22,218 nucleotides of DNA from an uncultured Collinsella sp. (GTDB lineage Bacteria; Actinomycetota; Coriobacteriia; Coriobacteriales; Coriobacteriaceae). The notes under the pieces were generated by a model that ran no database searches, was not told where the DNA came from, and saw only the letters and a program-made list of their open reading frames with translations. Location of the stretch: assembly GCA_959027945.1 (NCBI GenBank), contig CAUFRO010000034.1, forward strand, positions 1 to 22,218, in the 5' to 3' direction. Position 1 is the stretch's first letter. Each line of letters opens with the position of its first letter. This document shows, in pieces, positions 1 through 6,973 of the stretch. Both the position numbers and the translations under genes were made by a program.

Positions 1-33
1 GAGCTCGGCATCGTTGCTGATCAATACACTCAA
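1..33 (-). CDS. ybeY: YbeY endoribonuclease, first 11 codons only
   Basis: This is the 5' end of a gene that runs off the left edge. A TTG codon at 31-33 overlaps the phoH stop (TTGA overlap) and is preceded by AAAGGAG with five bases between. The eleven codons read MSVLISNDAEL. ybeY normally follows phoH in Gram-positive bacteria, and the reading resembles the N-terminus of that family. YbeY is a metal-dependent protein needed for 16S rRNA 3' maturation and ribosome quality control. The identification rests on the ribosome binding site, the coupling to phoH and conserved gene order; eleven residues alone cannot prove it. Confidence 0.55.
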   Translation of the reverse strand, partial: MSVLISNDAEL

Positions 34-1016
34 CGGGACTCCTTTCGGTCGCGCGGGCGCTGCTCGCGCACGTCATCATAAGCATCATATGCCTCGACGA
101 TACGTCCCACCAGGGCATGGCGCACCACGTCGGCACGCTCGAGGTGAGAAAATGCGACATCGTCGACACGGCCCAAAATCTTCTCGACATCCGCCAAGCC
201 ACCACGACGGCCCACCAGGTCACGCTGGCTCAGGTCGCCGGTAATCACAAACTTGGAGTTAAAGCCCAGGCGCGTCAGAAACATCTTCATCTGCTCGGGC
301 GTGGTATTTTGGGCCTCGTCGAGCACCACGAAGGCGTCGCTCAGCGTGCGGCCGCGCATGTAGGCAAGCGGGGCGATCTCGATCACGCCGCGCTCCATGA
401 GCTCATCGGTGCGCTCGCGATCCATCATGCAAAATAGGGCGTCGTAGAGCGGGCGCATGTACGGATCGATCTTTTCCTCGAGGGTGCCGGGTAAAAAGCC
501 CAGGTTCTCCCCCGCCTCGACAACCGGACGCGTCAAGATCAGACGGCCCACCTCGTGACGCTTGAGTGCGGCAACAGCGAGCGCCATGGCCAGATAGGTC
601 TTACCGGTACCGGCAGGACCCAAGCCAAACGTGATGGTATTTGAGCGGATGGCATCCACATAGCGCTTTTGACCGAGCGTCTTGGGGCGAATGACGCGAC
701 CGCGATACGAAAGCAGCACGTCATCGCGAAGCGACGTAGCCTCGTGCTCACCGTCGCGCAAGACGGCCAGGCAGCGAGAGACATCGTCGGCAGAAAGCGT
801 GCGCCCGGAAGCAGCCTCACGAAAGGCATGTTCGAAAAAACGCGCGACCAGTTCGACCTCGTCCGGGTCACCGCTCACGGCGATGCTATCGCCACGGGCG
901 ACCACGTGAGCGCGAACCAAGCTCTCCAGCGCACGAAGGACGCCGTCGCCGGCACCCAAAACGCGCGAGGGGTCAATACCCTCGGGAACGGTAAGTCTAA
1001 TCTTCGAGGCTTCCAT
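30..1016 (-). CDS. phoH: PhoH-family ATPase (PhoL type)
   Basis: The protein is 328 residues, a usual length for the PhoH/PhoL family. Residues 133-140 form a Walker A motif (GPAGTGKT) and residues 230-236 a Walker B motif (VVLDEAQ), followed by NTTPEQMK, a stretch typical of PhoH. An N-terminal domain of about 100 residues precedes the ATPase, also as usual. The reading frame stays open to 1121, but ATG at 1014-1016 has AGGGAGG seven bases upstream and begins the family-like MEASKIRLTVPEG, so this start is preferred. It overlaps the 3' end of mtaB by 20 bases, and its stop overlaps the ybeY start, so the three are probably translated from one mRNA. PhoH proteins are cytoplasmic ATPases linked to RNA metabolism; the exact role is not settled. 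Confidence 0.93.
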   Translation of the reverse strand: MEASKIRLTVPEGIDPSRVLGAGDGVLRALESLVRAHVVARGDSIAVSGDPDEVELVARFFEHAFREAASGRTLSADDVSRCLAVLRDGEHEATSLRDDVLLSYRGRVIRPKTLGQKRYVDAIRSNTITFGLGPAGTGKTYLAMALAVAALKRHEVGRLILTRPVVEAGENLGFLPGTLEEKIDPYMRPLYDALFCMMDRERTDELMERGVIEIAPLAYMRGRTLSDAFVVLDEAQNTTPEQMKMFLTRLGFNSKFVITGDLSQRDLVGRRGGLADVEKILGRVDDVAFSHLERADVVRHALVGRIVEAYDAYDDVREQRPRDRKESR

Positions 1017-2289
1017 GAACCTCCCTGCGTGCATGGACCAAGCCGGAATCATCGACTCCGATGATAGCAACATCGAGCAGGCACGGGGCTGTAAGTCCAC
1101 AGGTATCGTCAAGACGGGCATGATGGAACGAGCCGAGCGTCAGGTTGTCACCATACTCGAGCACGGCACGCTCGACCGTGCCCACGCGACGACGAGCGTC
1201 GGCAATAGCGAGCTCCTGTGCGGCGGCCCGCATACGGCGGCTGCGCTCGGCCATAACCTCGGGTGGCACCTGGTCGGGCATGTCGGCAGCAAGGGTACCG
1301 GGACGCTTGCTGTAGCGGAACACGTGCATACGCGAGAAACCCACACGGCGGCACAGCGCCAGCGACTCCTCGAACTCCTCGTCCGTCTCACCAGGAAAAC
1401 CGACGATGACATCGCACGAAAGGGACGCCTGGGGCAAGTTGGCGCGAATCATACGCACCGTGTCCTCAAAGGCCTCGGCGCTATAGGGACGGCCCATGCG
1501 ATGCAGGGTCGCCGTGCAGCCGGACTGCACGGGCAGGTGCAAAAACGGGGCGATACGCTGCGGGTAGCGCGCCATAACCTTAAGCAGGCGCTCGGAGATA
1601 TCCATGGGCTCGACCGAGGAAATGCGCACATGCGGAATAGACGTGCGCTCCATGATGGCCTCGAGCAGCTTATCGATTTCGACGTGCTCGTCGGTCGCGC
1701 TCTTGCCATCGTAGGCACCCAGGTTCACACCGGTCAGCACCACCTCGGGCACGCCGGCCTCCTGGGCCTCGCGAACTTGCTCGAGCACGGACTCGACGGG
1801 CACGGAGCGCTCGGGGCCGCGCGCCTTCCACACAATGCAATAGGTGCAGCGATGGTTGCAGCCATCCTGAATCTTCACGCCCAGGCGAGAGCGACCGAGC
1901 GCATCGACCACCTCGCCATCGCTGCAGGCGGGAACGCTATCGGACTCAACACCCAGCACCTCGCAAACACGTTCGGCGACATCTATCTTGGACGGCTCGG
2001 CAATCACGCGATCCGAAAGCTCCGACAGCTCCTCGGGATGCAAATTGACCACGCATCCGGTCACGACCACATAGGGCTCGTTTGGATGGGCCAGCGCATG
2101 ACGGACGGCCTTACGGGTCTTAGCCTCGGCCTCGCCCGTAACGGCACAAGTGTTAATGACGATCAGATCGGCATCCTGGGGCTCCACAATAGCAAAGCCC
2201 AAGCGCATAAGATCGGCAGTGATACGGTCAGACTCAACCCGGTTGACACGGCAGCCGAGGTTGACGACGGAAATATGGGGTGCGAGCAC
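997..2289 (-). CDS. mtaB: tRNA N6-threonylcarbamoyladenosine(37) methylthiotransferase MtaB
   Basis: A 430-residue radical-SAM methylthiotransferase. The N-terminal MTTase domain has three cluster cysteines, C13, C48 and C79 (LGCRVN, INTCAV, VTGCVV). The radical-SAM motif CNHRCTYC supplies C144, C148 and C151. A TRAM-like tail of about 70 residues follows. LGCRVN and the spacing between cysteines fit the MtaB subfamily, which converts t6A to ms2t6A at tRNA position 37, rather than MiaB or RimO. The start is GTG at 2287-2289 with AAGGAG six bases upstream; that site overlaps the TAA stop of dnaJ (TAAGGAG), so translation is probably coupled. The gene sits between dnaJ and phoH, as yqeV follows dnaJ in Bacillus. 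Confidence 0.93.
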   Translation of the reverse strand: MLAPHISVVNLGCRVNRVESDRITADLMRLGFAIVEPQDADLIVINTCAVTGEAEAKTRKAVRHALAHPNEPYVVVTGCVVNLHPEELSELSDRVIAEPSKIDVAERVCEVLGVESDSVPACSDGEVVDALGRSRLGVKIQDGCNHRCTYCIVWKARGPERSVPVESVLEQVREAQEAGVPEVVLTGVNLGAYDGKSATDEHVEIDKLLEAIMERTSIPHVRISSVEPMDISERLLKVMARYPQRIAPFLHLPVQSGCTATLHRMGRPYSAEAFEDTVRMIRANLPQASLSCDVIVGFPGETDEEFEESLALCRRVGFSRMHVFRYSKRPGTLAADMPDQVPPEVMAERSRRMRAAAQELAIADARRRVGTVERAVLEYGDNLTLGSFHHARLDDTCGLTAPCLLDVAIIGVDDSGLVHARREVHGSLED

Positions 2290-2298
2290 GCGGGCTCC

Positions 2299-3447
2299 TT
2301 AATCGAGGATATCGTCGAGGGCACTCTTGATACGGTCGGTCACCGACTTCTTACCAGAAGCGACGTCATCGCCCATCTCATCGGCAAAAGCACGGAGCAG
2401 CTCGCGCTGCTTATTGGAAAGATTGGTGGGAACGACCACGCGCAGTTGCACGATCAGGCGGCCACGCGAACCGCCACCGCCAATGCGCGGCATGCCGTAA
2501 TTATTGACGCTCACGGTGTCGCCGTACTGGGCGCCGGCGGGAACCGTCACCTTAACGACCTCGTCGGGCATAATGCCCTCGACCTCAATCTCGCAGCCGA
2601 GCGCAGCCTGCGCAATCGAGATATCGCTCACCAGGTACAGGTCATCACCGTTGCGCTTAAAGCGCTCATGGTCGGCGACGCGCACGTTGACAATCAGGTC
2701 GCCCGAAGGCTCGCCGCGAAGGCCGGCCTCGCCAAAGCCGCTCACACGAAGCTGGCGACCGGTCGAAACGCCGGCGGGAATATCGATGTCGATCTTTTCG
2801 TGCGAAGGCGTGCGGCCTTGACCGTCGCAGGTCTCGCAGGGATGATCGATAACCGTGCCCTCGCCATGGCAGTCGGGGCAAGGCGAGGAAGACTGAACCT
2901 GGCCCAAAAACGATCGCTGAACCGTCGTGACGTAGCCCGTACCGTGGCAGCGGCCGCACTGCTTTTCCTGTGCGCCCTCTGCCCTACCGGTGCCATTGCA
3001 GTCCTCACAAGGAGCAAGGCGGTCATAGCTGATTGTCTTTTTGCAGCCGAGCGCCGCCTCCTCGAGCGTCACCGAAAGCGAGATGGCCATATCACGTCCG
3101 CGACGACGCTCACGACGGCTGCGGGCGCCACCGCCGGCACCGCCGCCAAAGAACGACGAGAACAAGTCGTCCATGCCCATGCCACCAAAGATATCGTTGA
3201 TATCGACGTAGCCGGAGCCACCGGGGCCGTCGGCAGTGCCGTAACGGTCGTAGTTAGCACGCTTCTGCTCATCGGAAAGAACGGAATATGCCTCGTTGAG
3301 CTCTTTGAACTTAGCCTCGGCCTCGGGGTCGTCCGAAACGTCCGGGTGTACGGTACGGGCCTTCTTTAGAAACGCGCGCTTAATCGTCCGCGCGTCGGCA
3401 TCCTTGTCGACGCCAAGCACCTCGTAGTAATCCCTATTTTCCGACAC
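2299..3447 (-). CDS. dnaJ: Chaperone DnaJ (type A Hsp40)
   Basis: A complete 382-residue class A J-protein. The J domain (about 1-70) has the HPD motif at 34-36 that stimulates DnaK ATPase. A Gly/Phe-rich segment follows (about 74-108). Four CxxCxGxG repeats lie at 147-154, 164-171, 190-197 and 204-211 and bind two zinc ions. The remaining residues cover both C-terminal substrate domains and the dimerisation tail. GTG at 3445-3447 is chosen because GGAAGGA lies seven bases upstream and the product begins MSENRDYYEVLG; the open frame extends to 3513 without a better site. dnaK and grpE are not nearby. An 81-base gap separates it from the second dnaJ-like gene upstream; no convincing promoter was found there. 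Confidence 0.95.
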   Translation of the reverse strand: MSENRDYYEVLGVDKDADARTIKRAFLKKARTVHPDVSDDPEAEAKFKELNEAYSVLSDEQKRANYDRYGTADGPGGSGYVDINDIFGGMGMDDLFSSFFGGGAGGGARSRRERRRGRDMAISLSVTLEEAALGCKKTISYDRLAPCEDCNGTGRAEGAQEKQCGRCHGTGYVTTVQRSFLGQVQSSSPCPDCHGEGTVIDHPCETCDGQGRTPSHEKIDIDIPAGVSTGRQLRVSGFGEAGLRGEPSGDLIVNVRVADHERFKRNGDDLYLVSDISIAQAALGCEIEVEGIMPDEVVKVTVPAGAQYGDTVSVNNYGMPRIGGGGSRGRLIVQLRVVVPTNLSNKQRELLRAFADEMGDDVASGKKSVTDRIKSALDDILD

Positions 3448-3528
3448 GACCGAATCCTTCCGACTTTCATTATTGTCACAGTGCGTCCTATACCCAAGCT
3501 GGGCCGGCCGCAAACAGAGGGTTTGATG

Positions 3529-4632
3529 TTATTGCATTGCGTAGGGCGAAAGCATGGCACGTTGCGAGCAGCTCGCAAACCAAACCGACACGAGCGCAAA
3601 CATAAATCCGTTGGCAAAACCGTTGGCAAACTGCATCGCGCCGCGCTTCCACCACAGCAGGCTGCGGTGCAGCACGCCGTCCGAGAGCACCATGAACAGG
3701 CCCATGGCAAACGGAATAAAGCACATCACGGCAAAGGCCGAGAACACGCCCGAGATGGCCGATAGCACCAAAAACGGCGCCACGATGCCCATCAGGTAAA
3801 AACCGGTACGGGCCTTGCCTTCCAGGCGCTCGGCCTCAACATGGGCCCGACCGACCAGATCACCGCCAGAGGCGCCGTTGGTGCCGGCGTGACCCATGCC
3901 GCCAATACGGACCTCGTCGCCATCGTGCGTGCCGGCGGGAAACTCAATCGTCTGCTCGGAGGTCACACGGGTTCGCCCGCTGCCGCCGCAATCGGGACAG
4001 GGGTCGGCGACGACCTTACCGGAGCCACCGCACTCAGGGCAGACAGACTGGAACGTACCGGCACCAAACAGAAAGGACAGGTCGACATCGATGTGGCCGC
4101 GACCGCCGCAGCTCGGACAGGTATGTGCATGCTCGGACGAAACAGAGCCCGAACCGCCGCAGTGACCACAGGTATCGAAGCGCGTATAGCGGACGGTCTT
4201 GCGGGCACCGCCCTTGGCCTCCTTGGCGTCGAGCTTAATATCGACGACCACGTTGGCGCCGTTCTCGGGATTATAGGCAGCCTGCCCGCGACGCGGCTGA
4301 CCCCAGGCGCCACCAAAGGGAAAGCCGCCCTCAAAGGGATTGCCGTAGCCCGCGCTGCCGGCGTAACCGCCGCCATAGGGCGAAGCCGTGGGAGCGCCGG
4401 CAAAGGGATTGCCCGAGCGCATGGCGTCGTAGCGCGCACGCTTCTGCTCGTCCGAAAGCACAGCATAGGCCTCGGAAACCTCTTTGAACTTTTCCTCGGC
4501 ATCCGGTTCTTTGTTGACGTCCGGATGGAGCTTGCGGGCCTTTTGCTGAAAGGCCTTTTGAATATCACGCGAGGTGGCGTCCTTGGAGACACCCAAAATC
4601 TCGTAGTAATCTTTTTCGTTCATCGTCGCCAT
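3529..4632 (-). CDS. DnaJ-like J-protein with C-terminal membrane segments
   Basis: The protein is 367 residues. The J domain (about 7-71) has HPD at 36-38. A Gly/Phe-rich linker runs about 73-118, and four complete zinc-finger repeats lie at 155-162, 172-179, 198-205 and 212-219, inserted in a CTD-I-like fold (about 127-265). After residue 265 it departs from DnaJ: CTD-II and the dimerisation region are missing. Instead there are hydrophobic stretches at about 278-299, 300-317 and 338-356, with a basic loop (WWKRG) between the second and third. This suggests a membrane-anchored co-chaperone with the J domain in the cytoplasm. ATG at 4630-4632 has AGGAGG nine bases upstream; ATG at 4623 is an alternative. 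The substrate is unknown. The frame runs through to the stop without interruption, so I do not read it as a decayed dnaJ. Confidence 0.85.
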   Translation of the reverse strand: MATMNEKDYYEILGVSKDATSRDIQKAFQQKARKLHPDVNKEPDAEEKFKEVSEAYAVLSDEQKRARYDAMRSGNPFAGAPTASPYGGGYAGSAGYGNPFEGGFPFGGAWGQPRRGQAAYNPENGANVVVDIKLDAKEAKGGARKTVRYTRFDTCGHCGGSGSVSSEHAHTCPSCGGRGHIDVDLSFLFGAGTFQSVCPECGGSGKVVADPCPDCGGSGRTRVTSEQTIEFPAGTHDGDEVRIGGMGHAGTNGASGGDLVGRAHVEAERLEGKARTGFYLMGIVAPFLVLSAISGVFSAFAVMCFIPFAMGLFMVLSDGVLHRSLLWWKRGAMQFANGFANGFMFALVSVWFASCSQRAMLSPYAMQ

Positions 4633-4674
4633 GCGCGGCAACCTCCTGCTCACAGCAGCGTATATATTGCGGTA

Positions 4675-4689
4675 ATTCTACCCGAGCGG
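4675..4689 (-). promoter_or_regulatory. Candidate promoter of the two dnaJ genes
   Basis: On the minus strand TAGAAT (4675-4680) lies about 43 bases upstream of the start of the membrane DnaJ gene. The 11 bases CCGCTCGGGTA (4679-4689) run into it and occur again at the lepA promoter. No good -35 is visible. The site lies in the 58-base gap after hemW, so the dnaJ pair may be expressed separately as well as by read-through. Confidence 0.35.
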
Positions 4690-4690
4690 C

Positions 4691-5923
4691 CTAGGCTAGA
4701 TCCCAAAACAGCTCGAACAGAACATTTCCATCGAGCCAGCCCAGGTGTGTCGGCGCCAGACGAGCTCGGACATGGCCCGCGACGACATCTGCCGAAGTGA
4801 AGGGTCCCTCATGGACTCCGAGCGTCTCGGGCACCCAAGTGGCAAGACCCAATTCGAGCGCGCGATCGCAGGCAGCTGCCAACTCATCTGCAGCGATCAC
4901 GCTTGCCGAGCGAACCAACAGATCGGGCCCAATGCCACGCATCATGCGACAGGCAAGCATCAAATCCTCGGCCGCCGCCTCGCGCTGCGACAGATACTCG
5001 ACATCAAACGTCGTCGCGGCATCGTCGCGTTGCACCAAGCGCACGCGATACGCATCGCCGCGAGCAAGCACGTCGGGAAACAGCCCGGCCAAGCGATCGA
5101 AATCCTCGGCGTCGAGCATACCGGCGGCAGAGCGGCCCAAACCCAGATAGCCCTGTCCGGTCCAATAGGCAATGTTGTGGGCGCACTCATGGCCGTCGAG
5201 CGCGTAGCTTGCCACCTCATACGGGTGATAGCCGGCCGGACCCAGACGCTCACGCGCCACATCCATGCACGAAGCTTGAAAATCCTCGTCGGGCTCTACC
5301 GACTCGTCGCGACACGCCATGCGATAGAGCGGCGTGCCCTCCTCGAGCGTGAGCGGGTACACCGACACATGATGCGGCGCCGCCGCCAACACGCCATCGA
5401 GTGTGCGCTGCCAGCTTAGGTCGGTCTGCCCGGGAAGGCCGCACATCAGGTCGCACGACACGACAAGCCCAGCGTCCTTGACCGTCGTGATGGCAGCGAG
5501 CGCCCGATCGGCATCGTGAATGCGGCCGATGGCGGTAAGTTCGGCGTTATCGAGCGTTTGCACGCCCAGAGAGACGCGCGTGACACCCACCCCGGCAAGC
5601 GCAGTGGCAAGCTCTGCGGTCAGCGATTCGGGATTGGCCTCGCAGGTAAACTCAACAGGCTTGCACCACGCAGAGATACGCCGGGCAAATTCTACCAAAC
5701 GCTCCCCCGCCAGCGACGGCGTGCCGCCGCCAACATAGACGGTGCGGATCTGTGCAAGCGCGCCTGCGTCGCCAAAAGCATCGAGGCGCGCATACAACTG
5801 CTCAAAATAGGTATCGAGCGCAACGCTCATGTTGCACGGAGCAAAACTGCGTGAGTCAAAGTCACAGTACCGGCATTTTTGGGCGCAAAACGGCACATGC
5901 ACGTACAGCGCGGTAACGGCCAC
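4691..5923 (-). CDS. hemW: Radical SAM heme chaperone HemW
   Basis: A 410-residue radical-SAM protein of the HemN/HemW family. The cluster motif CAQKCRYC gives C13, C17 and C20, followed by DFDS, and YVGGGTPS follows as usual for the family. The protein starts directly at the radical-SAM core and lacks the N-terminal extension of true oxygen-independent coproporphyrinogen oxidase, which supports HemW, a heme-binding chaperone that delivers heme to target proteins. The start is GTG at 5921-5923 with GGAGG seven bases upstream, two bases after the dusB stop, so the two are co-translated. In many Gram-positives this gene follows lepA and precedes hrcA-grpE-dnaK-dnaJ; here dusB is inserted and hrcA is missing. 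Confidence 0.9.
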   Translation of the reverse strand: MAVTALYVHVPFCAQKCRYCDFDSRSFAPCNMSVALDTYFEQLYARLDAFGDAGALAQIRTVYVGGGTPSLAGERLVEFARRISAWCKPVEFTCEANPESLTAELATALAGVGVTRVSLGVQTLDNAELTAIGRIHDADRALAAITTVKDAGLVVSCDLMCGLPGQTDLSWQRTLDGVLAAAPHHVSVYPLTLEEGTPLYRMACRDESVEPDEDFQASCMDVARERLGPAGYHPYEVASYALDGHECAHNIAYWTGQGYLGLGRSAAGMLDAEDFDRLAGLFPDVLARGDAYRVRLVQRDDAATTFDVEYLSQREAAAEDLMLACRMMRGIGPDLLVRSASVIAADELAAACDRALELGLATWVPETLGVHEGPFTSADVVAGHVRARLAPTHLGWLDGNVLFELFWDLA

Positions 5924-5925
5924 CG

Positions 5926-6969
5926 TTAGGCCTCCAACGGATGAGCGGGCACCGACTCGCCGGCGGCAAGTGCGGCCTCACAGGCCACCACATCGTGCTC
6001 GATATCATCGACCAGTGCCATGAACTCCTCGTATGTGGAGCAACGTACCACCTGAGCGCGCCAGGCGGCGGCATGGGGCATGCCTTTTAAGTACCAGCTT
6101 GCGTACGTGCGGGCACGCGACATGAGCGGCAGAAGCTCGTGCGTCAGCGTTAGGTGTTCACGCAGGGCGTCCAGGCGCTCGACGGAGCTGCGCGCCGGCA
6201 CCGGCGTGCCATCGAGCGCAAGGGCGCGAGCATCACCGAACACCCAGGGATTACCGTAGATGCCGCGCGCGATAAACACCGCGCTGGCACCAGAACTGCG
6301 CAGATGCTCCGCGGCATCCTCGGCGCAGAACACATCGCCCGAACCGATAACGGGAATCTCGACGGCGTCGGCCACCTCATCGACGACCGACCAATCGGCC
6401 TGGCCCGTATAGAGCTGCGTGGCGCAGCGACCATGTACCGCCACCGCGGCGGCCCCTGCTCCCTCAAGCATCTGGGCAAACGTCGCGGCGTTGCGGTCTT
6501 CGGCGTAAAAGCCCTTACGGATTTTTACGGTCACGGGCACATGCGCCGCGCCCACCGCCGCCTCGACGATCTGCTCGGCCAGATCGGGAGTGCGCATAAG
6601 CGCCGAGCCCTCGCCCTTGGTGACGACCTTGCGAGCCGGGCAGGCCATGTTGATATCGATCAGCGACAGGCGATCGCCCACACGCTCCTCGACGGCGGCG
6701 ACGGCGCTCGCAAACTGATCGGGCTTGGAGCCAAAGAGCTGCACGCAGATCTGCTGCTCCTCATCGGCCGGCAGTACCAGGCGCCACGTCTTATTGCTGG
6801 CATAGGCAAGGCCCGCCACGCTCACCATCTCGCTATAGGCAAGATGGGCACCGCGACGGCGGCACATGATGCGATAGGCGGGATCGGTCACGCCCGCCAT
6901 GGGAGCCATAAGGAACGGCTGCTCGGCATAGGCGCCAAGCAACCGCTTGCTGTATTCAGAAAGTGCCAT
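5926..6969 (-). CDS. dusB: tRNA-dihydrouridine synthase (DusB-like)
   Basis: A 347-residue flavoenzyme of the Dus family, which reduces uridines in tRNA D-loops with NADPH and FMN. The N-terminal MAPMAGVTD motif and the sequence INMACPARKV mark the TIM-barrel core; C110 is the expected catalytic acid. The residue before it is Ala where most family members have Gly (NMGCP). VAVHGR and GSGDV match the FMN phosphate region. The exact Dus subtype cannot be fixed by reading, though the DusB/DUS-like bacterial group fits best. The ATG lies four bases after the lepA stop with a moderate AAGGTGG upstream, and hemW starts two bases after its end, so lepA-dusB-hemW form an operon. Confidence 0.9.
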   Translation of the reverse strand: MALSEYSKRLLGAYAEQPFLMAPMAGVTDPAYRIMCRRRGAHLAYSEMVSVAGLAYASNKTWRLVLPADEEQQICVQLFGSKPDQFASAVAAVEERVGDRLSLIDINMACPARKVVTKGEGSALMRTPDLAEQIVEAAVGAAHVPVTVKIRKGFYAEDRNAATFAQMLEGAGAAAVAVHGRCATQLYTGQADWSVVDEVADAVEIPVIGSGDVFCAEDAAEHLRSSGASAVFIARGIYGNPWVFGDARALALDGTPVPARSSVERLDALREHLTLTHELLPLMSRARTYASWYLKGMPHAAAWRAQVVRCSTYEEFMALVDDIEHDVVACEAALAAGESVPAHPLEA

Positions 6970-6973
6970 GGAC

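Noticed and set aside
1015..3369. A 784-codon open frame on the plus strand opposite mtaB and dnaJ
   Set aside because: It is antisense to two clear genes and has no recognisable domain. Its His-, Gly- and Ala-rich composition is what GC-rich codons on the other strand produce.
3529..4632. The second dnaJ-like gene read as a frameshifted or decayed dnaJ
   Set aside because: The frame is continuous, the zinc fingers are perfect and the hydrophobic tail has clean membrane-like segments. Random frameshift sequence would not give this.
3841..4800. A 319-codon plus-strand frame opposite the membrane DnaJ gene
   Set aside because: It mirrors the J-protein codons; its Ala/Gly/Thr-rich product has no domain.
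4691..5923. Assignment as oxygen-independent coproporphyrinogen oxidase HemN
   Set aside because: The protein lacks the N-terminal extension of HemN and sits in the conserved hemW position after lepA.
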